NCBI RefSeq assembly: GCF_030272615.1
Contig: NC_081408.1
Location: 403,365,389 to 403,429,388 of the forward strand
From: Cryptomeria japonica
Taxonomy: Eukaryota > Streptophyta > Pinopsida > Cupressales > Cupressaceae
Direction of reading: 5' to 3'
DNA: 64,000 nt
The notes under the pieces: generated by a model
Databases searched by the model: none
What the model saw: the letters and a program-made list of their open reading frames with translations, nothing else
Told to the model about the DNA's origin: nothing
Part shown: one piece after another, positions 11,278 through 21,216 of the stretch
Layout of the letters: the number at the start of each line of letters is the position of its first letter
How positions within the stretch are numbered: position 1 is the first letter of the stretch
Program-made: the position numbers and the translations under genes

Positions 11278-13652
11278 CACTTCTTTTCCCTTCATGTTGC
11301 TCTTCACGCTATGACATAATTATCCCATTTACTGGGGGCTCTTTATCATTAGTGGTGGTATTTTTTCACTTTAACATACTTTGGGGCAGCAACATGAAGT
11401 CCATTTTTCTTATTCTTTCTATACATTTATCTCTGTCTTTGTGCATTATTCATTATTAGATCTCTTTTCTTGCATAGGGTTATTCTTATGTGAGCATATA
11501 ATTGTTCTTTGGTTTTCTTGTTTGCTTGGAGTGGGGCATCTTTAATGAGTACTGCACCACTTCTCTTTATTCTCTTGGAAATATTACCTCTTCTATGGTT
11601 TTGATTATTTGCAAGTATGGTATGCCCCTTAGTAGGGAATGATCTCTTGAGAAGTATGTATCCCTTCCTTGAAATGATTTGTTCCACTAGGACGATATAT
11701 CACTTGAAACTAATCGCCATCAGAAAATGTGTAACGTTTCTCCTTGTTCTCCTAACTTGGGGGGCAAGGATTTTCACTCCTTTCCCTTTATTTCTTTCTC
11801 ATTTATCATTATATCTTTTAGAGACTGTATTTTTCATATATGATTATCATTTCTTACAATGGTATGCCCTTATGATTAATCCCCCTTGGGGAATATATGA
11901 TGCTTTTTCTCTCTTCTTTTCAAATATTACCACTTCTTGAGACATGTATTTTACATTTACTGATGTCTTTTCTTGCATGTGTTTATGTAAGTTCATTACA
12001 CATTTAGTTATTTTTAGTCTCTCTCTAGTAGATTGTGTAAGCTCTTCTCATTGTCCCTTAGCTTGGGGGGCAATGATCCTTCTCTCTCTTTCTCTAGGGA
12101 TCCACTTTGCTCTATTAAGTGGATGGTTTGAGTTCTATTACTTGATGTCATTCCTTGTGTGGAATTGTTGTTGTTCACTCAAGGATTCTCTCTTATACAA
12201 GAGGTGTTAGTCCTTGACTATGACCTCTTTTACACTTGGTAATGTACATCTATGATAAGTTCACCCACCCCTCTGGGGGCTAAAAGTGAGTCATCCCTCA
12301 TTAAGAATCCCTTTCACCTAGCAATAGGAGGAAAGATTGCATTCTTTTTCATTCCTTTTCTTGTTGTATAAGATGTTATATTTGTCTAAGACAACACCTC
12401 TTGGGGGTAGATGTCTTTTTGAACAAAGATCTCTTCTCCTCCAAGGATCACCTTTACACTTACAACAAGATATCTCTTTTCAACTATCTTATCCTTGCTA
12501 GAAGAGTAATCCCTCTCTTGTTTGGATTTATGACATTGTATCATAGTGGATATCTTCTTTGTGATGAAGGTAGGTATCTTTGTTCTTGTTTCCTTAATAT
12601 ATCAACATCGACCTATGTTGACATCTTAAGGGGAGGGGAACCCACATTGCTCCTTTTTACTATACTTATCTCATGCATTGTGCAGTGGGACATTCTTAGA
12701 ACTAGAGAGAAACCTCTTAGAGAAAGATGTCGTCACTTTTCTTGTACAGTGAGACATTCTTGGAACCAGAGGGAAACCTCTTAGAGCAAGATGTCATCTT
12801 TTTTCTCTTGTATAGTGGGTCATTCTCGAAACCAGAGAAAATGGTCTCTTAGAGTGAGATGACATCACTTTTCTTTTATGTGGGTGATTATTCTTGGAAC
12901 CAGAGCACATACTCTTAGAGAGAGATGTCACACCTTTCTTGACACTTGTGCTATACATTCTATACAGGTTGTAGCGTACTTGGGCATATACTCCTATGAG
13001 GCGCTTCAAACCTCACTTGCACACACGCGTATGAGGTTGAGTGGCACTAACGGTGTTCTCACTCACTCTCTCTTTACATTCATCACCTATATAGGCTCTA
13101 GGAGCAAGATTTTCCATTTCCTTCTCTCCATGGATCACCTAGTTTTAGGGGCGAGACGTCTATGGTTTCTTTCTTCTTCGCCTTTCTTCTCATGGATCAC
13201 CAAAGTGTGTATTCATGTTCTTTCTCTTCTTCCTCTCATGAACTCATAGCTTTACTATTGATAGTTCATGGATGATGTCAGCTTTTCTCTTTTATGTGAT
13301 TGCTCATGTTTATGTGATGGCATTAGTCTTTGTGTCCTGAATAGTTGTTGAGACATCTAAGCTCGAGATCTCTTCGGCTAGTTAGTTTGTCATCTTGTGT
13401 CTTGTTCTTGTCGTGTCTCTTTTTGCACTTTGTCTTTGTTTTGTGTGTCTTGTGCCTTTTTGTTTTGTGTTCTCTTGCATATGTTGGCATGAGTTAAGAC
13501 CCTAAGATTGGGGCCTTTTTGCTCCTCAATATTAGTGGTTTCCTAAACTCCTTGTGGTATTGCTCCACGTCTCTCATCTTCATCTCTCTCTTTTCTTCTA
13601 CTTTACCGACAGTAGTGGCGTAAGCCATAATCCCACTAAAGTGGTGGCTAAA
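11278..13652 (+). other. Non-coding interior of the gag-only element
   Basis: About 2.4 kb, pyrimidine-rich on the plus strand, with no frame carrying a known motif. Short phrases of the type CTTGGGGGGCAA recur (near 11758, 12062, 12402), and a four-copy tandem repeat lies at 12684-12945. The last bases before the 3' LTR form only a weak purine tract. Confidence 0.6.
12684..12945 (+). repeat. Four degenerate tandem copies of a ~65-bp unit
   Basis: Each unit reads roughly: GTGGGACATTCTTGGAACCA, then GAG(A)GAAACCTCTTAGAG, then AGATGTCATCACTTTTCTT. Copies begin near 12684, 12747, 12812 and 12878. The last copy has a small insertion and more changes. Confidence 0.75.
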
Positions 13653-14858
13653 TGTAGTGTCATAAAATTGTGACCCATGCAATTTTAACCACATTCTGGG
13701 TCCTCACCTTGGTGACAACATATCCTTCCCTAACTGAGACCTATTTCTGCATTTCCACCCCTTCACCCTTCCTCCTTCATGTCTTGTGTCTTCTCTAGAC
13801 CCTGTCTAGGCCCCAAAATAGGGTAGGAAAGGGGCGTGGTGCCCCTGTCCCCCCTAGTACAAGGGTGTATTACCCCCATCCCCACCTCTTAGGGTGGCCC
13901 TATGTCAGGTCTACCCGATCTCCTATGCACAATTTGTCTTTGAGGTTTGCAATTCCTCTTTGTCGGCCTTCGGTGGTTGAAAGTTAATCCTTGAGGCATG
14001 TATAAAAAGGAATTCAATACCTTTATTCATGGACAATGGATGGACAATGAAAAGATAGATAAAGAGCATAAGGAGAAGATACACGATTTCAAGATCATCA
14101 TCAAGAATTTAGGCATTCAAGTCTTCTTCATTCATCCATTGGAGAAACATTACAACATTCATTTGCAAGCATGTGTGTGTTAGGGTTTTATCATGTTACA
14201 TGCCATTCCATACAACATTTGTGGTTACATTCAAGAAGCAAAGCAATCATCATCAACAAGTTGCAGATCTACAAGGTATACATCTCCATTGTTTACATTC
14301 AAGCATTTGCAATTACTTTCTTTCAAGATTGATTCCTCAATCGAGGTTTGACTGAGGCAAATCCCTATCCAAAACCATTATCCCTCTCTTTTATGTGTGT
14401 AGGTTTCAAGTGCACAGTTGTAATTGCAGGTTTGTGCTTCATTTGTAGAGACACAAGAACCCTTTTTGTTTCATGAATTTTGTGGCGGACCATGTACATT
14501 CCCGCCACGGTCCTGACAAATTTTCTCCAAATTTGTAGGGTAGATCCGGATCAGTCTAATTAGCTTAGATCCAAAGTTACAACACAATATTGAATTGGTA
14601 GCTCCTCATTTCACTCATTTCTTCTCCCTTTTCCACATAGTCAACAAGTCAACTTTCTCATTTACAAAAGAGGGTAAATCACACTTCAACCACTTGTAAT
14701 CCACTCAGAATTCACATCATTGTTTCCCTCAGATTTGGATCTAGCAGATTCAACCCCTCTTTTGAATGTAAAGTTCCTTTCCAAGGGAAAATCATCCTAG
14801 TGACTTCCTTTCTCCCTCCTAGGTGGGGAGTCACTAGGATCCAATTTTCCACTTTACA
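13653..14858 (+). repeat. 3' LTR of the gag-only element (full length)
   Basis: It runs from TGTAGTGTCA to CCACTTTACA, 1206 bases, with a TATA box at 14001-14010. At 14484-14513 it holds a segment with nested inverted arms (GGCGG/CCGCC and GGACC/GGTCC). A 27-base version of that segment, with two mismatches, occurs in the 5' leader at about 9636-9662. Confidence 0.85.
14001..14010 (+). promoter_or_regulatory. TATA box in 3' LTR
   Basis: TATAAAAAGG, about 350 bases into the LTR, lies in the 1008 bp absent from the 5' LTR. Confidence 0.6.
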
Positions 14859-14863
14859 CGATT
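14859..14863 (+). repeat. Target duplication CGATT, right copy
   Basis: It matches 9018-9022 exactly, directly after the LTR end at 14858. Confidence 0.9.
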
Positions 14864-15552
14864 ATTATAGATTTAACCTTAATCAAAACTTCTTAATCAA
14901 AATGAACCCTTATCGATATAAGAAATATTGATAAGAAACATGCACACAAAAATGTAACACATAAGACTACCAAGATTTATCATGTGGAAACCCAAATGGG
15001 AGAAAACCACGGTGTGAGCAAAAACTCACAAAATCTGCACTCTTCTGGAGTACACCCGGTGAGGAGCTATCCCTATTAGGAGATTACAAAGACACTGTTA
15101 GGTGCCACCCAGTTAAGGGATTTTCTTTAAGGCCTATTAGAACCTTTACCCTGTTAGAGGTAGCCTTGTTAGAGGACTTAGGATCATCATTTAAGATGTC
15201 ACCCGGTTAAGGGATTTTACAAAGGGACCTGCTAAAGTCCACCTGGTTAAGGGATTTTACTATTGTAGTTATTAGAAAAAAATAGAGAGAATGATCTGCT
15301 ATAATATCTACTCTTAGCTTAATCAGATCCAAATGAAACTCTTTGGTTTGACCAACGGTTACACTTGCTCTGCACTCTACCAGTGTTTTGCATCACAATT
15401 TCTCTTCACACTATCCGAGCTCTGTACACTCTCTTCACCACTCGGCTATTCACTTAGCACTTCTATCCTCTTCTCATCTTGCTAGATCGCCTCTCCTCAA
15501 AATTGCACTCTAGAATTTTTACGATCAAACTTTTTTGGTTTTTTGCCCGAAA

Positions 15553-15560
15553 CCTTTATA
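15553..15560 (-). promoter_or_regulatory. TATA box of Copia-A LTR
   Basis: Minus strand TATAAAGG, about 770 bases into the LTR from its U3 start at 16328. Confidence 0.4.
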
Positions 15561-16328
15561 CAAAACTCAGTAGATTTGAAATTAAAAAATTTCCAAATCT
15601 TCCCGCACTCTCTCTGCACGCTCTCCATCAATCTCACCAACAACTCATCGTTAACTGCCTCTGAAACTCATAATTTCACCAACCTTTGGGTCATGTTCTA
15701 TCTTTTTTAATGTGAACCGGAAAATTCACACAAATCTCACCTTAACTGATTGTTAACTGCAGTAAACTTCACTATCCGTTTGTTTAATGATATCTCGCCA
15801 TGACTAACTCACCTTTGGTCATCACATCGAGCTTACCGGTCATTGCTCCAAGATTCCTAGAGGATATCATCCTTCAACCTGTATTACCGGTTCACTGATG
15901 TAAATCTCCACCTTTTGCCACCAGTCATTGATCATCAATTAGACTGATCACCTATTTGTCCAGAGTGTTACGGTTGTGCATGAGACTACTAAACTACAAT
16001 CCGAGTCACCTCTTATGACTGCATTATCTTTCATCTTCCATTTTGACGAAACTGATCTCAATACCTATCAGGTGCTTGAATGACCGGTTAGCTACTCTAT
16101 TTTCCCTTCAACCGATTAGCCTTGTAATAAAATACTTCTCAAGTGTGTCAATGATGCATATTTGAGAAGCACTGAATCCTCCACACTGTTTACAGCCATG
16201 AGTAAACCATTGAGGTTTACCACATCTTCTTGCCTATGAACTTGGCCTTATTCATTGGTAAGTGTTGGTCATCAATTACAACACTGATTGATGAACCTAT
16301 TTTGCCAACACCATTAGTTATGCCAACA

Positions 16329-16427
16329 CAAGAGTAGGTCATTGATTTGTAGTATTGTCCTACAATAAAGCAGGTTGCAAATCTCTTCACCAAATGCTTC
16401 ATTGAGAGTAGGTTTCATCAGTTATGA
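16329..16427 (+). pseudogene. C-terminal end of a Copia RNase H
   Basis: The plus frame reads KQVANLFTKCFIESRFHQL then TGA at 16425-16427, matching the usual Copia Pol ending (QVADIFTK...). The upstream body is replaced by Copia-A, whose LTR ends at 16328. About 235 bases of C/T-rich 3' untranslated sequence follow, before an LTR at 16664. Confidence 0.7.
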
Positions 16428-16663
16428 GATCTCTTGGGGGCATGGGATATTTCATCCAGGGGGTCAATTGAATTCTCCTTCCTCTCTTATATTCTTCTCT
16501 CTTTTGGGGAGGATTTTTATCCAACTGGGTTTTGTCCCTTTTTCCGTTTGTGAGAGATTGCATTGCATTTGTACCTGGGTACCTAACATGCCCTAGTAGT
16601 TGAGACCCATATTGCATTGTTAGCTTGAGTCTACATTCCCCTAAGTTTCACTTAAGGGTAGGG

Positions 16664-17598
16664 TGTTGGTGTAAATTGTCTCATAATTACACTTAACTTA
16701 AGTTGACTTAGGATGATGCATTCATTGTATTTTTCATATGAGACACTTAGGAAATTGCACATCTAGGGAACATGGTTGAAGGGGAAATTCCACCTTTCAT
16801 CATGTTATCTTGTTATCACATTCCACTTTTAGTGGGAGATCCACCTTTAGTGGAATTATCTATTATTTCTCTTACCTACCCCTCCCTACCCGTATATCTC
16901 ATTGGGCCACATGTCACAATTGTGTGCTCTTATAAGAAAGCTCATGTTCATTGTATAGTTGATCGTTTTTTACATCTTGATGAGAATATAGTTTGTTCTT
17001 GTCTCTCTTTTCTCTCTTTTCTTGTGTTATTCATTGGCCTCTAGATCTTGGTTGTTATTGGCAAATTCTTACATATTAATATTTAAATATTTCAATTTGT
17101 GTTGGTTGTTCAAATAACTTATTAGATGGTATTGTTATTCATTGGATGATTCCTTTGTAAGGATAACTTAGTTGCATCAAGTTTTTTTGGAGAGGTTATT
17201 AAGAAATCCATCTTGTATGTGTGCATGGTTATTGCTTTATTGTTTGATGAATTTTGAAAATTATTTATTATTTTACTCCTTATATGATTGCATCATATTT
17301 TTATGAATTATGTTAATCTAGTATATCCAAATATGGTTTCATTGATGTGATTTGATCATCAAGTACTATGAATGATCTTTTGGTTAACATTGTTCAATAG
17401 ATTCAATTTTTAATTTATTTCTCTAACCCTCATCTTTTGTAGTCTATTTTTTGTTAATGATTAGTGTAGGAATGTTAGAATAGATTTATTGTTATTGTTT
17501 CATGGTTGTAGATTTTATTCCAAAAAATATAAAAATAGAAGATTCTTTTAGCGTCGAGAGAGAATTTCGCAATCCCAACTTTTAAAGTGTTAACACCA
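16664..17598 (+). repeat. 3' LTR of the older plus-strand Copia
   Basis: It follows a purine tract (AAGGGTAGGG at 16654-16663), begins TGTTGGTGTAAATTG and ends GTTAACACCA at 17598; TGGTGT and ACACCA form short inverted ends. A TATA-like TATAAGAA is at 16931. The downstream flank is CTAGG. The 5' partner is absent, so limits rest on the tract, the ends and the upstream Pol terminus. Confidence 0.6.
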
Positions 17599-18863
17599 CT
17601 AGGCCTCCTTGCATACAATTACATTTGCTCCTACTGATCTACCCTACATGACTACGACCTAGTCTTCCAAAACCTTGGAATGTATTTTCTCTGCTTTTCA
17701 AGAGAGGATATCCGTTTACAGATCTTTTGTTGTTCTCCCTGCTAACATCGTAGTCAATAGGAAAAAAAAGAGCAAAATTTTGTTTGGATAAACATAAAAA
17801 ATTATTAAGATTAACTTCAATGTATATAAATGTATATATATTTTTATCATTTTATATAATATGAACAAAAAAAAATAAATAAGAAAATTACAAACAAACT
17901 GTAAAATAAGATTAAATAAAATTTATAAAAAAATAAATTAAAAACATAAAATGTAATTAAAATTTAACATCAATAGTATTAAATTAGTATAAATAATTTT
18001 GTCATAAGTTTTATAAAAATTCATATAATTATTATTTAAATTATTTATTATTTATTTTTAAACTATGCTTGGTAAACTTTTTAACACGACTGGTGATGCT
18101 GGCACGACACACCCTCTTACTCCACATGAAATGCTTTTGACCTAGAGCTGTAAACCAATGAGGCTACAAATGGGGGACCTCATCCCCACATTTCACTTGA
18201 TCAAACCTGCGAGCTCAATGTTCTAGCAAACGCACAAGGCTTATGAGCACAATGGCCCAACAAAGATTTGAACCTTGGTGGTTGCTTCAGTTTTAACTAT
18301 GACACTACACATCTGAAGACATTATTATTTAGATTATTATTCGAAGGAATTTTTTTATTTATAATTTTATATTATTTATAATTATATAATGCTAATTATA
18401 TCTTCACTTCCACCTCTCAACTACCACTCTGAGTATAAGTGATCAATCAATTATGTCTATCGCCATCATGCAATCAGTTGACTTCGTAATTATGTCTATC
18501 TAATATTAATGATCACTTTTTTCGTAGTGATAAAGACAATAATGAATATAAAATAAAAATATAATGATCTATGATAATATAATAGTACAAATGCATTTTT
18601 TGTCTTGTGAAAAGTTTAATAGAAATATAAAAAATATAATAATATAATAACAATAATTTGATACTAAAAGCTTTTTTGTTTTTGTAAAGAGTTCAATGGG
18701 AATATAAAAATAAGAATATGTTAAAACATAATAATATAATCATATTTTAATAATAATTCAATATTAATTATAATATAATAAAATTTTAAATAAAATGAAC
18801 CTATATGATATCTTTAAGTATACCTACATTCCTTTAAAAATAGATATGCTAGCAAAATAATAA
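17599..18863. other. AT-rich intergenic stretch
   Basis: Long A/T runs and no supported coding frame. The only structured part is the 18065-18330 segment described separately. Confidence 0.6.
18065..18330 (-). mobile_element. Possible tRNA-headed SINE
   Basis: A segment of about 265 bases stands out by higher GC from the AT-rich DNA on both sides. Read on the minus strand it opens TGTAGTGTCATAGTTAAAAC and, some 20 bases on, has GGTTCAAATC, a good match to the RNA polymerase III B box. The first part resembles a degenerate A box. There is no clear poly(A) tail or target duplication, so it may instead be an old unrelated repeat. Confidence 0.35.
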
Positions 18864-18880
18864 AAAAATATTAAAATGTT
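18864..18880 (+). repeat. LINE target duplication, left copy
   Basis: AAAAATATTAAAATGTT (17 bp) is identical to 42197-42213, and has one mismatch to 27042-27058. It marks the 3' end of the LINE. Confidence 0.8.
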
Positions 18881-19041
18881 TTTGATTAGTAGTGAGAACA
18901 AGGGCACTGACCCTTTACATAGCAGAACTATCAAAAATCATAGCGCAGAAACAACACTATAACAACAATTGAAAACAACTAGCATAAAAAGGAACCAAGT
19001 CTTTTTAACAATAAAAAACAACAACAGGAAAATAAAAGAAA

Positions 19042-21165
19042 CTATAGGGGTGTCGTACGCACCCCAGTGGCCTCCATAGTACTGCTCCATTCATTAGAAA
19101 GGAATTTGTAGAGGTCCCTAGCCTCCTGCTTGTCCTCCTCAGTGTCAGCACAACGTTCCCTCAATAAAGAGAGGGTGAGTGCAGAGCTGTGTAACACCTG
19201 CATATGGAATTTGTTCAGGCCCACCATTTGGGCTTCCCAAGTCTCCATCTTGTTCTTGAGCTATTTAACCTCCTCCTTGATAGACTGCATATCGAGAACA
19301 GGGCCGAGGTTTTTGATTCTCTGCATGATGTCCAGCACATCCGTGCTCAACTTTTCCATTTGCTGGAGAGAAGGGGCCTCTTAGGGGTTCTTAGTAGCCA
19401 AGTCATCAGTAGTTTCAATAGTCTCTTTGGGCTTGTCACCAACATTGGAGTTATCGGTATCCTTAACCAGGTCCATCAGAGGGATATAATGCATCACCTG
19501 TTCAACCAAGTTTAAATCCGTATCCAAATTTTTGGGATCCAGAGCATTGTTGTTAGGGATTTCCACACCCATAAGACCCTCAGTGTCTGTGTTCATAGGG
19601 GTCAAATCTTTATCCTCAATGAGTTCCTGGGTTTTCCTTTCAGGGGTAGTCATATCAACAACACCAACAGTGGTCGGGACTATGGGGTCCTTAATCATAT
19701 TAACATTATTAGCATCTCCATTAGGGGCCCCCATAGTTTTAGGGCCCTCCTCCTTCTTGTCCCCAATGGGGTCCTCCACAGAGTCTAGATTCTCAATAAT
19801 CGAGGTCATCTTCCACCAGCCTTTGGAAGCAAGTCCAGAGGATCTCCTTTTAACCTCCAAATCTGGGGAAGGGTTGTCATTCTCAACATCCTCAGAGGAA
19901 GAATTGTCATCATAGACAATGCGTTTGCGTTTAGTGGGGGTTTTGCTTTTTCTCTTGGATAGGGAGAAGGAAGCACTGGGGGAGGCAGGTAGAGTTAAGC
20001 TAGGGGAGACCGCCGATAGAGAAACAACCGAGGCATAGGCAGGCAGGGACATGGTGGCCATGGCAAATCCCTCCTAGGGATATTGGAAGAATCTAGGGAA
20101 AGCCAAAGATAGGGCCGCGAGCTGCTGAGGAGTCGACATGGGGGCTGAGAGAGTGAAATATTCCTAGGGGGGCAAAGAGCCTCATGGAATTTATAGAACC
20201 TGTATATAAGACCCTGGTGGAGAAGGAAAGGAGGCTTATCCCCATTCTTAGGGTCCATAGTGTCCTTTACAGAGCTCTCTAAAGAGTGTAGTAAATAAAA
20301 TGGCAGACAAAGAAAATCATTATTGCGGAAGTGATTGAGGAGGGACAAATGGTAGTAGTAGAATACCTTATACTTGCCTTCGAGAGTGAAGTATTTCATG
20401 ATCATGAGATAGATCATGTTCCATAGGTGCTTGAGCTCCTCCTGAGAAAACCCACCTTGCAGCTTGACAGGTTCCTCGCGGTTACAGAAAAACCGTTTCA
20501 AACCCTCAGTGTTTGCAACATGACTGGTACGCTTCTAGTGATGGCCATCCAAGGTCAGCTTCATAGCTTGGGAAATAGTCTCCACAGAGACATTAAAGGA
20601 AATGCCGCCAACTGAGACCCACCTTGCAAACTAGGAGGAGGTGAAAGCAGCCAAGAGCTGCTCATCATGGCACTTCAGGCAATCTAGAAAATCAGCAATT
20701 CCACCTTCAACACAAAAATTCGAGACGAGAGGGTCGTTTTTAAAATCATCCGGATTGTCTGGTTGATATCTAACTCTATCGCCCCCCATTTAATCTGCCA
20801 ACAAAGCTTCCTTAGTCATGAAATAGAGGAAGTTGTAGAGACTCTTTGAGAAGCAAGCCAGGAAGAGAAAATGGGGAATGTGCGAGCCCAACGTCAATAA
20901 ATGAGAAATGAAGTTGGGTGCATGGGAAAACAAGAAGTCACTTTTAGTAATGATTTGTTGGTTATGAGGTATTAAGAGCCATCAAATATCGGCGGTAACC
21001 AACATGTTTCCAATCCAGTCATACTTCATCATGGCTTTGCAAGCCCTGGTGAAATGCCAACACAACAACACATGCGCCATCACCAGCCTGGCCGAACGAG
21101 TCACCACCTCATAGAAAGGAATTTGAGGAATATTTCTATTATTTGAATTATGAGACCACCACCTC
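19042..21165 (-). pseudogene. LINE ORF3, unknown function
   Basis: A third frame of about 700 codons lies downstream of ORF2 and inside the target duplications. It runs from about 21165 (IPQIPFYEVVTRS) with no certain ATG. A helical region is followed by the core VSVGGISFNVSVETISQA (VGGIAFDVSEETISQATKL in copy B), then KYFTLEGKYKVFYYYHLSLL. A one-base frame change at 20137-20143 and a TAG at about 20074 (FFQYP-stop-EGFAM) come next. The second part (20061-19381) has a basic nuclear-signal-like KRKSKTPTKRKR and long acidic stretches. After two more stops the end at 19248-19042 looks coiled-coil. I do not recognise a named family. The G-x-x-(hydrophobic)-S-x-E-x-I pattern recalls plant mobile-type domains found in other plant transposons. 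Confidence 0.6.
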
Positions 21166-21216
21166 TAGACAGTCCTAAGGGAAAAGAGGAGGGGGAGGGA
21201 AGCATTTAGCAGCCAC

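Larger units (their letters stand above)
9023..14858 (+). mobile_element. Gag-only (TR-GAG/LARD-like) LTR element nested in Copia-A
   Basis: LTR starts at 9023 (TGTAGTTTCATAAAATTG) and 13653 (TGTAGTGTCATAAAATTG) match, as do the LTR ends at 9220 and 14858 (CCACTTTACA). The 5-bp target duplication CGATT is perfect (9018-9022 and 14859-14863), so the element limits are firm. The interior (9221-13652) holds one gag-like frame and about 2.4 kb without coding signs; no protease, reverse transcriptase or integrase motif is seen, so it would depend on another element's enzymes. The zinc-binding patterns look Ty3/Gypsy-like. The 5' LTR has lost 1008 bp. Confidence 0.85.
4905..16328 (-). mobile_element. 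Copia-A, truncated, with an inserted gag-only element
   Basis: A Ty1/Copia element on the minus strand in the order LTR, primer site, gag, protease, integrase, reverse transcriptase, RNase H. Its 5' LTR runs 8969-9022 and 14859-16328 because another element (9023-14858) inserted there with a CGATT target duplication. The 3' end is missing: the RNase H reading frame stops matching its Copia-B relative at about 4905, just after LEYVPTK, so the C-terminal DIFTKPL-type end and the 3' LTR are gone. Its LTR abuts the 3' end of an older plus-strand Copia at 16329. Many in-frame stops make it inactive. Confidence 0.85.
14859..16328 (-). repeat. Copia-A 5' LTR, main part
   Basis: This continues the LTR begun at 8969. 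On the minus strand it opens TGTTGGCATAAC at 16328 and contains a TATA box at 15553-15560. At 14990-15250 it has repeats of the type CACCCGGTTAAGGGA, as in the Copia-B LTR. Without the insertion the LTR is about 1.52 kb, matching the 1.50-1.52 kb Copia-B LTRs. The right end is set by TG..CA; no partner LTR remains to test it. Confidence 0.75.

Noticed and set aside
13708-14715. The extra 1008 bases of the 3' LTR as a transposon insertion
   Set aside because: They contain the LTR's TATA box and have no transposon ends; a 5' LTR deletion between TCAC repeats is simpler, although other copies are needed to be sure.
18230-18330. A functional tRNA gene
   Set aside because: Only a B box and a weak A box are present; no cloverleaf with anticodon and acceptor stems can be drawn.
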